The notes below the pieces were generated by a model. That model had not been told where the DNA came from. It saw only the letters and a list, made by a program, of their open reading frames with translations, and made no database searches. Source: CAZPNX01 sp964518765 (GTDB lineage: Bacteria; Edwardsbacteria; AC1; EtOH8). From it: a DNA stretch of 64,000 bases. Position numbers and translations under genes: made by a program. Location: contig CAZFJC010000003.1 in NCBI GenBank assembly GCA_964518765.1, positions 62,001 through 126,000 of the forward strand, in the 5' to 3' direction. Numbering within the stretch: the first letter of the stretch is position 1; the number at the start of each line of letters is the position of its first letter. Positions 1-7,486 of the stretch are shown piece by piece.

Positions 1-549
1 GCTCTCCGGACAGGCGTCGATATTGCTTCGATAGAGGCCGAAGTGGACGTGGGCCCCGCCGCCGCGCACCAGAAGCCTACCCAGCGCCTGACCCTGGCTC
101 ACCGTCTGGCCGACGCTCACCGACAAGTTGGCCATCTGGGTGTCGGCGTGGGCCTCGAGGGTGCAGAACGGCTCGAAGGCGTAGCCCAGGCGGTACATGG
201 AGTTGATCCTCAGGTCCAGGTTGACCTGCCAGGTGCCGCTGCCCGTGTTGTGTAGTTTTTCCAGCCTTTCGATGGTCCCGGCCGAGGCCGCCTGAAAGAC
301 GGCCAGGTCGCCCACCGGGAAAAAGTCGATGCCCTTGTGGACGAAGCCCCAGGGGCAGGCGGTGGTCTCGCTGTAAGCCTCGTTGATGACGTCCATCTCC
401 GAATAATTCTGGTAGGGCGTTAACAGCGTCGGTCTGGTGGTGTCGGCCGCACCTACCGGCCCGGTAGGATCGTCGTCCCGGTCGCAGGGGCATCCGGACA
501 GCACGAACCCCAGCAGGACAAAAAGGAACAAAGTTTCGCTCTTTTTCAT
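1..549 (-). CDS. M23-like peptidase-domain lipoprotein (3' end cut by window)
   Basis: The frame is open from an ATG at 549 to the window edge, 183 codons without a stop. The N-terminus has a lysine-rich start, a hydrophobic stretch and the lipobox VLSGC, so it is probably an SPII lipoprotein. Near the visible end is GGGAHVHFGLY, which resembles the second metal/catalytic histidine motif (HxHFG/E) of LytM/M23 peptidoglycan endopeptidases; the preceding SVGQTVSQGQALGRL resembles their glycine-rich turn. The first zinc motif (HxxxD) may be VHKGIDFFPVG, around residue 71. Family membership is inferred from these motifs; enzymatic activity is uncertain because the C-terminus is missing. It is downstream of sucD in the same direction with a 50-base gap. 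Confidence 0.75.
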   Translation of the reverse strand, partial: MKKSETLFLFVLLGFVLSGCPCDRDDDPTGPVGAADTTRPTLLTPYQNYSEMDVINEAYSETTACPWGFVHKGIDFFPVGDLAVFQAASAGTIERLEKLHNTGSGTWQVNLDLRINSMYRLGYAFEPFCTLEAHADTQMANLSVSVGQTVSQGQALGRLLVRGGGAHVHFGLYRSNIDACPES

Positions 550-599
550 TCTAACCTGCGCCTTTATTGATCCTGGTCATCATCTGTTAAAATCTGTGT

Positions 600-1475
600 C
601 TATTGACTGTCCATTGCCTCTTTCATGGCCGCGCCCATCTCGGCCGGGCTTTTGGCCACCCGGATTCCGCAGGAATCCAGGGTTTCCACCTTCTCCCTCC
701 AGGTCCCCTTGCCGCCAGAGATGATGGCCCCGGCGTGCCCCATCCTCCGCCCTGGCGGGGCGGTGGCCCCGGCGATGAAGGCCGCCACCGGCTTTTGGAA
801 ATTCTGCTGGATCCAGGCCGCGGTCTCCTCCTCCATCGACCCGCCGATCTCGCCTATCATAAAGACGGCCTCGGTCTGGGGATCATCTTTGAAAAGTTTT
901 AGGGCATCGATGAAGTTGGTGCCGATGATGGGGTCGCCTCCGATACCGATGCAGGTGCTCTGGCCGATGCCCAGGGCCGTCAGCTGGCCCACCGCCTCGT
1001 AGGTCAGGGTGCCGGAGCGGGAAATTACTCCGATGGAGCCTTCCTTATGGATGGCGGCCGGCATGATCCCGGCCTTGGCCTTGCCCGGGGAGATGACGCC
1101 AGGGCAGTTGGGGCCGACCAGCCTGGTCGCCTTGCCGGACATATACCTCTTGACGAAAAGCATGTCGCCCGCCGGGACGCCCTCGGTGATGCAGATCACC
1201 AGTTCCAGCCCGGCGTCCACCGCCTCCAGAATGGCGTCCTTGCAGAACCCGGCCGGCACGAAGATCATCGAGGCGTTGGCCCCTTCCCTCTCCACTGCCT
1301 CGGCCACGGTATCGAACACCGGGTAGCCCTCGTGAACCGTGCCCCCCTTGCCCGGCACCACCCCGCCCAGGAATTTAGTGCCGTACTCGGCGCACTTGAG
1401 CGAGTGGAAGGTGCCGTGCTGTCCGGTGAAGCCCTGGGTAATGAGGCGGGTTTCTTTACCAATCAGGATAGCCAT
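600..1475 (-). CDS. sucD: Succinate-CoA ligase, alpha subunit
   Basis: This 291-residue protein matches the alpha subunit of succinyl-CoA synthetase, which interconverts succinyl-CoA and succinate with nucleotide triphosphate formation in the TCA cycle. The CoA-binding N-terminus (MAILIGKETRLITQGFTG) and the active-site phosphohistidine segment GHAGAIISGG near residue 247 are present, and the length is typical. The ATG at 1475 gives the family start, but no strong ribosome-binding site is seen before it. It lies downstream of sucC, separated from it by a lipoprotein gene, which is unusual since sucC and sucD normally abut. Fumarase and malic enzyme genes upstream suggest one C4-acid metabolic locus. 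Confidence 0.95.
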   Translation of the reverse strand: MAILIGKETRLITQGFTGQHGTFHSLKCAEYGTKFLGGVVPGKGGTVHEGYPVFDTVAEAVEREGANASMIFVPAGFCKDAILEAVDAGLELVICITEGVPAGDMLFVKRYMSGKATRLVGPNCPGVISPGKAKAGIMPAAIHKEGSIGVISRSGTLTYEAVGQLTALGIGQSTCIGIGGDPIIGTNFIDALKLFKDDPQTEAVFMIGEIGGSMEEETAAWIQQNFQKPVAAFIAGATAPPGRRMGHAGAIISGGKGTWREKVETLDSCGIRVAKSPAEMGAAMKEAMDSQ

Positions 1476-1511
1476 AAACTAAATTCCAATTTTGGATTTT
1501 GTGCTTTGGAT

Positions 1512-1934
1512 TTATTCGAACGACGATGGATTCGGCGCTATCTTCAGGTGTTTCCCGACCCTCACCAGCACAATGGCGGAGTTGGCGTAGCCGACCTTCA
1601 CGGAAACGTGGATGTGGTCGCCGTGGTCCTGCTCGCTGACATACCTGGTGTTCTCCCAGGCCCTGACCCACATCTCATCCCGCTTCATGTCCTGCTTCAG
1701 GGTCTTAGCCAGAGAATCACGCTTGCTCTCGTTTATTTCCAATTCTACCAGGGACGGCAGCGTGACCTTGTCCAAATCCTCGGAGCACATGGTCATCTCG
1801 GCCACGGCCTTAGCGTCCCTGAAATAGTAGGCTTTGGCGTGCTTCTTGACAAACTCCTCGGCCGTGGTGGACTTGGTTGAAGAACAGCCCAAGATAGATA
1901 CGGCCAGCATTGTGAAGGATAGGAATGTTCTTAT
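1512..1934 (-). CDS. Small lipoprotein between sucC and sucD, start uncertain
   Basis: The frame encodes a hydrophobic leader ending in SILGCSS, an SPII lipobox, followed by about 120 soluble residues rich in charged amino acids and ending in a beta-strand-like VRVGKHLKI segment. The only ATG near the leader (1910) would leave just eight residues before the cysteine and no basic n-region. The charged n-region IRTF lies upstream, where the only plausible initiation codon after the GGGAGG at about 1945-1950 is ATA at 1932-1934, overlapping the sucC stop. A non-canonical, sucC-coupled start is therefore inferred; an ATG start at 1910 is the conservative alternative. I do not recognise a family for the mature domain. 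Confidence 0.65.
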   Translation of the reverse strand: MRTFLSFTMLAVSILGCSSTKSTTAEEFVKKHAKAYYFRDAKAVAEMTMCSEDLDKVTLPSLVELEINESKRDSLAKTLKQDMKRDEMWVRAWENTRYVSEQDHGDHIHVSVKVGYANSAIVLVRVGKHLKIAPNPSSFE

Positions 1935-3097
1935 ATCGATGATACCTCCCTCACTATCCTCTCCGCCGCCTCCTTTAGGGACGCCGCCGGGATGATCTTC
2001 AGTCCGGAATCGGCCAGTATCCTCCTCGCCTGCTCCACGTTGGTCCCGTCCAACCTGGCCACGATCGGCACCTTGACCCCCAGCGTTTTGGAGGCGGCCA
2101 CGATGCCCTCGGCGATGACGTCGCACTTCATGATGCCGCCGAAGATGTTCACCAGGATTCCCTTGACCGACGGATCGGACAGGATGATCTTGAAGGCCTC
2201 GGTCACCTTCTCCGCCGAGGCCGACCCGCCCACGTCCAGGAAGTTGGCCGGGCTGCCGCCCGCCAGCTTGACGATGTCCATGGTGGCCATGGCCAGGCCG
2301 GCCCCGTTGACTAGGCAGCCGATGGCGCCATCCAGCTTGATGTAGTTGAGGTCGAACTTCAAGGCCTGGATCTCCTGGGGATCCTCCTCGTAGATATCGC
2401 GCAAGGCTTGGATTTCAGGATGGCGGAGAAGACCGTTGTCGTCGAAGTTAACCTTGGCGTCGATGGCTAAAAGCCTACCGTCCCTGGTCAGCACCAGCGG
2501 ATTGATCTCCACCAGCGAGGCGTCCTTCTCGGTAAACAGCCGGAACATGCCGGCCATAATGGCCGACAGCTTTTTGGACATCTCTCCAGAGAAACCTAGT
2601 CGCTTGGCCATGGCCAGCCCATGGTAGGGCTTGAAACCGACCAATGGATCGACGTGGACTTTGGCTATGGCCTGGGGCTTTTCCGCCGCCACTTTTTCTA
2701 TCTCCACCCCGCCCTCGGTGGAGCCCACGAACACGTAGTCCTGGGCCGCCCGGTCGATGAGCAGGCTAAGGTAGTATTCCTTGTCCACCTGGGCGGCCTC
2801 GGTCACCAGGACCTGGCGCACCAGCTTGCCGGCCGGCCCGGTCTGCGGCGTTACCAGGGTCATGCCGATTATCTTCCTGGCGGCCTCGACGGCCTCGGCC
2901 CTGGACTGAACCACTTTGATGCCCCCGGCCTTGCCCCGGCCGCCGGTGTGGACCTGGGCCTTGACCACCCAGGGCGGCCCTTTGACCTCGCTCAGATGTT
3001 TTTGGACCTCCTCGGCTTCAGAGACCATGAAGCCCTGGTCGACGGCTATCCCGTAGGCCCGGAACAGCTCCTTGGCCTGGTACTCGTGGATGTTCAT
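1931..3097 (-). CDS. sucC: Succinate-CoA ligase, beta subunit
   Basis: This 388-residue protein has the ATP-grasp fold of the beta subunit of succinyl-CoA synthetase. The start MNIHEYQAKELFRAYGI, the nucleotide-binding VKAQVHTGGRGKAGG segment (residues about 46-60) and the C-terminal CoA-ligase region VNIFGGIMKCDVIAEGI are all diagnostic. Length is normal. The ATG at 3097 is preceded by GAGAGA. It is the first gene of the sucC-lipoprotein-sucD set, and its stop overlaps the likely start of the lipoprotein. With SucD it forms the enzyme that makes or uses succinyl-CoA in the cytoplasm. Nucleotide preference (ATP or GTP) cannot be decided by eye. Confidence 0.95.
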   Translation of the reverse strand: MNIHEYQAKELFRAYGIAVDQGFMVSEAEEVQKHLSEVKGPPWVVKAQVHTGGRGKAGGIKVVQSRAEAVEAARKIIGMTLVTPQTGPAGKLVRQVLVTEAAQVDKEYYLSLLIDRAAQDYVFVGSTEGGVEIEKVAAEKPQAIAKVHVDPLVGFKPYHGLAMAKRLGFSGEMSKKLSAIMAGMFRLFTEKDASLVEINPLVLTRDGRLLAIDAKVNFDDNGLLRHPEIQALRDIYEEDPQEIQALKFDLNYIKLDGAIGCLVNGAGLAMATMDIVKLAGGSPANFLDVGGSASAEKVTEAFKIILSDPSVKGILVNIFGGIMKCDVIAEGIVAASKTLGVKVPIVARLDGTNVEQARRILADSGLKIIPAASLKEAAERIVREVSSI

Positions 3098-3107
3098 CTC
3101 TCTCCTG

Positions 3108-3182
3108 AATGATTACACGGATTACCAGTGATTACACCGATTAAGCGCCATCTGTGTAATCAAGACGGCAATCCTTGTAATC
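3108..3182. repeat. GATTACAC-type inverted repeat spacer
   Basis: The spacer between fumarase beta and sucC contains GATTACAC twice in one orientation and GTGTAATC / TGTAATC in the other, so it can fold into alternative hairpins. Similar phrases occur in spacers of many uncultured bacteria. No promoter or gene is evident within it. Confidence 0.5.
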
Positions 3183-3190
3183 TGTAGAAA

Positions 3191-3745
3191 TCAGCCCTTG
3201 CGGTACTTCTTGGGACCCTCCTCGTAGAGGTCGTTGCCGTCGCAGTCGGTGGCCACCACCACCGGGAAGTCCACCACCTCGTAATTGTTGACCGCCTCCG
3301 GGCCAAGCTCCTCGTAAAGGACGGTGGTCGATTTCCTGATGGCCCGGGCTATCAGGGCTGCCGCCCCGCCGGTAGCCGCAAAATAGACGCAGCCCTTCTC
3401 CTTCATGGCGTCCTTGACCGCCTGGTTTCTAGGACCCTTGCCGATCATGCCCTTGAGGCCGGCCTGGCGGATGAGCTGCGGTGCGTAGGCGTCCATGCGG
3501 TAGCTGGTGGTGGGGCCGGCCGAGCCCACCGCCTTGCCCGGCTTGGCCGGCGAGGGCCCCACGTAGTAGATTATCTGGCCTTCTAAGTCTATCGGCGTCT
3601 TGCCGTCCTTCTCTAAGGCCTCCACCAATCTTTTATGGGCGGCATCCCTGCCGGTGAGGATGACCCCGGTGATGTAGACCTCCTCGCCCATCTTCAGGGA
3701 GCGGGCGACCTCCTCGGTCAGCGGGGTGGTTATCTTCTTCGCCAT
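3191..3745 (-). CDS. Class I fumarate hydratase, beta (C-terminal) subunit
   Basis: The 184-residue protein corresponds to the C-terminal domain of class I, oxygen-sensitive [4Fe-4S] fumarases and L(+)-tartrate dehydratases. Typical motifs are GEEVYITGVILTGRDAAHKR, the YYVGPSPAKPG segment and GSAGPTTSYRMD, which line the substrate pocket. It would pair with the alpha subunit encoded just upstream (12-base gap) to interconvert fumarate and malate in the cytoplasm. Split two-gene fumarases are common in anaerobes and archaea. Tartrate dehydratase is a possible alternative, but the surrounding sucCD and malic enzyme genes favour fumarase. Confidence 0.9.
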   Translation of the reverse strand: MAKKITTPLTEEVARSLKMGEEVYITGVILTGRDAAHKRLVEALEKDGKTPIDLEGQIIYYVGPSPAKPGKAVGSAGPTTSYRMDAYAPQLIRQAGLKGMIGKGPRNQAVKDAMKEKGCVYFAATGGAAALIARAIRKSTTVLYEELGPEAVNNYEVVDFPVVVATDCDGNDLYEEGPKKYRKG

Positions 3746-3757
3746 CTTCTGTCCCTC

Positions 3758-4603
3758 CTATAGAGAACGGTGGGCATGCCGGTGGGCATGGCAGTTGACG
3801 TTGACCGCGGCCGGCAGCGAGGCCAGGTGGCAGGGGGCGTGCTCGATGTGCACCCAGAAGCTGGTGGTGTTGCCGCCCAGGCCCTGGGGGCCGACACCGG
3901 AGTCGTTGATCCTTTTTAAGATCCTTTGCTCCAGCTCGGCGTAGCGCGGATCCGGATTCGGCTTGCCCAGCGGCCACATCAAAGCCTTCTTGGCCAGGTA
4001 GGCCACCTTCTCGAAGGTGCCGCCCACGCCCACCCCGATGACCGTGGGCGGGCAGGGGTTGCCGCCGCCCTTGACCACGGTCTCCACCACGAAGTCCTCC
4101 ACGCCCTTGGGGCCGGCCGACGGCGGCAGCATTTTCACCAGGCTCATGTTCTCGGCCCCGCCCCCCTTGGGGGCCATGGTTATCTCCAGCTCCTCGCCCT
4201 TGACGATATCCAGATGGATGATGGCCGGGGTGTTGTCCTTGGTGTTCTTGCGGTCGAACAGGGGGTCGTCCAGAGAGGACTTGCGCAAATAGCCCTCGAT
4301 GTAACCCTGCCGGACCCCCTCGTTGATGGCGTCCGGCAGTATGCCGCCCTCTATTTTGACGTCCGCCCCCAGCTTGACGAAGAACACGGCCAGACCGGTG
4401 TCCTGGCAGATGGGCACCCGCTCGTCCTTGGCGATCTTGGCGTTGTCCAGGCACTGCTGGAGGATGGACTTGCCCAGGGGCGATTCCTCCTTCTTCATGG
4501 CCTCCTGGAAGCAGTCCAGCACGTCCTGGGGCAGGTCGTAGTTGGACTCCATACACATGTCCTTGACCGCGGCCACGATCTTGGAGTATTCCACGGTTCG
4601 CAT
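3758..4603 (-). CDS. Class I fumarate hydratase, alpha (N-terminal) subunit
   Basis: The 281-residue protein is the iron-sulfur-cluster subunit of a two-subunit class I fumarase. Cluster-ligand candidates are the cysteines in VPICQDTGLAVF (about residue 79), GGGNPCPPTVIGVG and EHAPCHLASLP. The start was set at ATG 4603 because GGAAGG lies about ten bases upstream and the family begins MRTVEYSKI; an open extension to 4681 adds an implausible basic tail that would overlap the next gene. It is followed at once by the beta subunit. Reaction: reversible hydration of fumarate to L-malate. Confidence 0.92.
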   Translation of the reverse strand: MRTVEYSKIVAAVKDMCMESNYDLPQDVLDCFQEAMKKEESPLGKSILQQCLDNAKIAKDERVPICQDTGLAVFFVKLGADVKIEGGILPDAINEGVRQGYIEGYLRKSSLDDPLFDRKNTKDNTPAIIHLDIVKGEELEITMAPKGGGAENMSLVKMLPPSAGPKGVEDFVVETVVKGGGNPCPPTVIGVGVGGTFEKVAYLAKKALMWPLGKPNPDPRYAELEQRILKRINDSGVGPQGLGGNTTSFWVHIEHAPCHLASLPAAVNVNCHAHRHAHRSL

Positions 4604-4671
4604 AATTGTAATCCTTCCTGTTTTTTGATATTGGGTGGTCCCCTGATTCCTCTTTCTTCTCGGCCTTGTCC

Positions 4672-5229
4672 CTAGACACACGTCAACGCCGCCGCCCGGC
4701 TCATGAACACCTTCGGTCTCCCTGCCAACTTAAAGCCGATCTTGACGGCGGCCTCCAGCGTCTTCTCGAATTTTTCGGGTGTCACCCGGTGCTTCGGCTC
4801 GACCACTAGTAACTTGCCGCTCGGCTTTAGCAGACCTTTAATCTCCTCCAGGGCCCTGGCCTGGTCCGGCGTCTCGTGCAGCACGTAGATGGCCAGCACC
4901 GCGTCGAATGGCCCCTGCGCCCCTATCCTATCCTCCTGGCAGCGGTGGAGGACGATGCGCTGCTCGAGCTGGGTGCCGCGCGCCGCCCTCGCCAGCTTCT
5001 CCAGCATCTCCGGCTGCAGGTCGGCCGCTACCACCCGGCCCTTCTCGCCCACCAGCCTGGCCGCCTCCAGGGTGAAGAACCCCGGTCCGCAGCCGAAGTC
5101 CAGCACCGTCATCCCCGGCCCGACGTGGCCGGTCAGTATGCGCCTTGGATTCTGGAACATTTCCCGGACGAAGTTGGTGAGCGATTTCGCCCTCGAGGCG
5201 GAATACAGTTTGCAGGCTTCCCCGCTCAT
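4672..5229 (-). CDS. Class I SAM-dependent methyltransferase
   Basis: This 185-residue protein has a standard Rossmann methyltransferase core: motif I VLDFGCGPGFFTLEAA (about residues 43-58), the acidic end of beta-2 in VVAADLQPEML, and AVLAIYVLHETPDQ as the post-II region, followed by LLKPSGKLLVVEP. It resembles the UbiE/Methyltransf_11 group but the substrate cannot be read from sequence. The start ATG at 5229 overlaps the stop of the upstream helix-hairpin-helix gene (ATGA), which indicates translational coupling; an upstream alternative at 5253 would overlap that gene more. The two probably form a small operon. Confidence 0.85.
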   Translation of the reverse strand: MSGEACKLYSASRAKSLTNFVREMFQNPRRILTGHVGPGMTVLDFGCGPGFFTLEAARLVGEKGRVVAADLQPEMLEKLARAARGTQLEQRIVLHRCQEDRIGAQGPFDAVLAIYVLHETPDQARALEEIKGLLKPSGKLLVVEPKHRVTPEKFEKTLEAAVKIGFKLAGRPKVFMSRAAALTCV

Positions 5230-5519
5230 TTCCTCCCCTTCCAGTTCCACCACAGCAGCAGCTCCGGCCGGTGGCGCTTCCTCTCGGCGTAATACTTGGC
5301 GCAGCGGAAGGAGTAGAGGACACAGGGGTCCTGCATCCGCTTCCTTAAGCGGCAGAGTTTTTGGTATAGGGCCTCCGGGCTTTTCCCGATCATGTCGCCA
5401 ACCCTGCGGATCCCCAGGTCCCTCAGGTCCCGGGCCAGGCTGGGCCCGATCCCGGGCATGTCCTGAAGATCGTTTCCGGCCATGCCTTTCGCTTTTTTGG
5501 TCACTTCGTTCCGTTCCAC
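5226..5519 (-). CDS. Helix-hairpin-helix (Cdd1/pathogenicity-locus type) protein
   Basis: The 97-residue protein contains DLQDMPGIGPSLARDLRDLGI, a helix-hairpin-helix signature, then IGKSPEALYQKLC and a conserved CVLYSFRCAKYYA segment. This matches the small Cdd1 family often annotated as pathogenicity locus protein, whose biochemical role is unknown but which is expected to bind nucleic acid. Translation starts at GTG 5519, inside the end of a preceding small frame; an ATG at 5484 (MAGNDL) is an alternative. The stop overlaps the methyltransferase start. Confidence 0.85.
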   Translation of the reverse strand: MERNEVTKKAKGMAGNDLQDMPGIGPSLARDLRDLGIRRVGDMIGKSPEALYQKLCRLRKRMQDPCVLYSFRCAKYYAERKRHRPELLLWWNWKGRK

Positions 5520-5680
5520 GCTTTTCTAAGGTCGCCCAGGATCTCGCCCACCAGCGCCATCACCTCCCGGTGCCGGACCGGGTCGGTCCTCCGGAATTTC
5601 TCAAGGGCCAGCACGGCCTCGCCGATGATCTCGCTGGACATGACGCTGGACCCTAGGGCCGCATCAAGCCTGCGGACCAC
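5501..5680 (-). CDS. Small hypothetical helical protein overlapping the Cdd1-like gene
   Basis: A frame with GC-rich third positions runs from a GTG at 5680 to TGA at 5501-5503 and would encode 59 residues, or 46 from the ATG at 5641. The product looks amphipathic and helical (EIIGEAVLALEKFRR, VMALVGEILGDLRK). The same frame continues upstream without a stop for about another 30 codons that also look coding (IRRLRKLLGYTGRRD) but contain no ATG. The end overlaps the next gene by 19 bases. I do not recognise a family; it may be a small operon member or the remnant of a longer gene. Confidence 0.4.
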   Translation of the reverse strand: MVRRLDAALGSSVMSSEIIGEAVLALEKFRRTDPVRHREVMALVGEILGDLRKAWNGTK

Positions 5681-5823
5681 GTCCCGGCGCCCGGTGTAGC
5701 CCAGGAGCTTCCGCAGCCTCCGGATTTTACTCTGGATATTTTTATAGACCCGACCTTCTCGGCCGGTTCGTTCAGCCGGTCTGATTCAGGGCTCTCTGTG
5801 CCTTTGAGCCTCTGTTGCTAATA

Positions 5824-7272
5824 TCACTTGACCTGTTCCACCGCCCGCCTGACCGCGGCCTCCAGAAGCTCCTGGGGCGGTTTTTTAATCAGCCCCATTT
5901 CCATCATCTTATGGACGATGTTCCGGGCCTCCCTGATGTCGGCCTCAGCCTTGGCGAAGGCTTCCTCGGCCGTCATCTTCACCCGGGCCACCCCGTCCTT
6001 GATGGCCTGCATGGCCACGTCCCTAGCCTCGGTGGGGAAGACGTCGGCGTCGCTCATCTTGGGGATGATGTTGTCCGGGGTAAGCCCTTTCTTCTCGGCG
6101 TAATCGGCCAGGGAATGGGCGGCGGCGATGGCCATCTCGTCGGTGATCTTGCGGGCCCGCACCAAAAGCGCCCCCTTGAGGATGCCGGGAAAACCCAGCG
6201 AGTTGTTGACCTGGTTGGGGAAGTCGCCGCGGCCGGTGGCCACGATAAAGGCGCCGGCGGCCTTGGCCACCGAGGGGTAGATCTCCGGCACCGGGTTGGC
6301 GCAGGCGAAGATGATCGACTTGGGAGCCATCTTTTTGACATGCTCCGGCTTGATGGTCCCCGGCGCCGAGGCCCCAATAATGACGTCGGCCCCGTTCAGC
6401 GCTTGGTCGAAGTCGGTCACCTCTTGGGGGTTGGTCTTTTGGCACAGGTCCCAGATCTTCGCAAAGCTCTTGTTGTCCCGAAAGTCGGTGCGCTTGGCGG
6501 TCAGGGCCCCGTCGACGTCGAACATCACTATCTTCTTGGGGTCGGCCCCGGCTGCGATCACCAGCCGGGCCGAGGTGGAGTTGGCGGCTCCAGCACCCTG
6601 AAAGACGATTTTAACTTCGTTCAGCTTCTTGCCAGCTACCTTAAGAGCGTTCAGCAGCCCGGCCAGCACCACGCAGCCCGTGCCCTGGGCATCGTCGTGC
6701 CACACCGGGATGTCGCATATCTCCCTCAGTTTGTCCAAGACCACGTAGCAGTTCGGCTGGGAGATGTCCTCGAGGTTGACGGCCCCGAACGAGGGCTCGG
6801 CCATCTTGACAAAGTCGATGATTTTTTGGGGGTCGTGCTCCCCCTTGTCGTTATAGGAGTTCATGCACAGGGCCACCCCGTCGCAGCCGCCCAGGTACTT
6901 CATGAGGAAGGCCTTGCCCTCCATCACCCCCAGGCCGCCCGGCGGGGTGCAATCGCCGTCGCCCAGCACCCGGGTGGAGTCGGAGACCACCGCCACCAGG
7001 TTGCCTCTATTCGTCAGCTCGAAGCTGGCGTCGTTGTCGTCCCGGATGGTGGTGGACACCTTGGAGACGCCCGGGGTGTACCAGATGTTGAACCAGTTGA
7101 ACCCGTAGACCCCGGCCTTGGGCAGGGTGATCATCTTGCCGCCGTAGTGCTTGTGCAGGTCGTGGGCCAGCTCCTTCAGCAGGATGGTCTTGCCCTTGTT
7201 CACCTGGTCGTCGGTAAAGTCGGCCGGGAATAGATCGCGCAGGTTCTTCAGCTCCATGTCGAAGTCGGCCAT
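5824..7272 (-). CDS. NAD(P)-dependent malic enzyme
   Basis: The 482-residue protein carries the malic enzyme signatures: NIWYTPGVSKVS with the catalytic tyrosine, EGKAFLMKYLGGCDG with the catalytic lysine, NLEDISQPNCYVV and PVWHDDAQGTG for divalent metal binding, and the nucleotide-binding GAGAANSTSARL. It oxidatively decarboxylates malate to pyruvate and CO2. The HDDAQGTG segment differs slightly from the usual HDDQxGTA. The start at ATG 7272 has AAGGAGA five bases upstream; the open frame extends to 7350 without support. It sits by fumarase and succinyl-CoA ligase genes, consistent with C4 to pyruvate flux. Cofactor choice is unproven. Confidence 0.92.
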   Translation of the reverse strand: MADFDMELKNLRDLFPADFTDDQVNKGKTILLKELAHDLHKHYGGKMITLPKAGVYGFNWFNIWYTPGVSKVSTTIRDDNDASFELTNRGNLVAVVSDSTRVLGDGDCTPPGGLGVMEGKAFLMKYLGGCDGVALCMNSYNDKGEHDPQKIIDFVKMAEPSFGAVNLEDISQPNCYVVLDKLREICDIPVWHDDAQGTGCVVLAGLLNALKVAGKKLNEVKIVFQGAGAANSTSARLVIAAGADPKKIVMFDVDGALTAKRTDFRDNKSFAKIWDLCQKTNPQEVTDFDQALNGADVIIGASAPGTIKPEHVKKMAPKSIIFACANPVPEIYPSVAKAAGAFIVATGRGDFPNQVNNSLGFPGILKGALLVRARKITDEMAIAAAHSLADYAEKKGLTPDNIIPKMSDADVFPTEARDVAMQAIKDGVARVKMTAEEAFAKAEADIREARNIVHKMMEMGLIKKPPQELLEAAVRRAVEQVK

Positions 7273-7359
7273 GGTCTCTCCTTTTATTCTGGTTATCGGT
7301 AGGTCGTTCCCCCGAGCAACAATACTCTCGATCCGGCTGGGCCGAAACATTCCAACTTA

Positions 7360-7388
7360 ATTTAATCACAATTCCGGGCGGTTGTAAA
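7360..7388 (-). promoter_or_regulatory. Candidate sigma70 promoter for the malic enzyme gene
   Basis: On the minus strand TTTACA (7383-7388) and TTAAAT (7360-7365) are separated by 17 bases, about 90 bases before the malic enzyme start. Confidence 0.5.
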
Positions 7389-7432
7389 GTAAAAAAAACG
7401 GCTTTCTTCTTGGCCTCTGCCCCGGTGTTCTC

Positions 7433-7461
7433 TTGATATCGCTTTGTAAAAGTTTTATAAT
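7433..7461 (+). promoter_or_regulatory. Sigma70 promoter for the M42-M23 gene pair
   Basis: TTGATA (7433-7438) and a perfect TATAAT (7456-7461) are separated by 17 bases, 25 bases before the GTG start of the M42 peptidase. It diverges from the malic enzyme promoter. Confidence 0.75.
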
Positions 7462-7486
7462 TATACAAACTTAAAGGATCGTCATT

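Noticed and set aside
5815..7233. A 472-codon open frame antisense to the malic enzyme.
   Set aside because: Its His/Gly/Val-rich composition and lack of family motifs show it is a shadow of the GC-rich sense gene, as with many other long antisense frames here.
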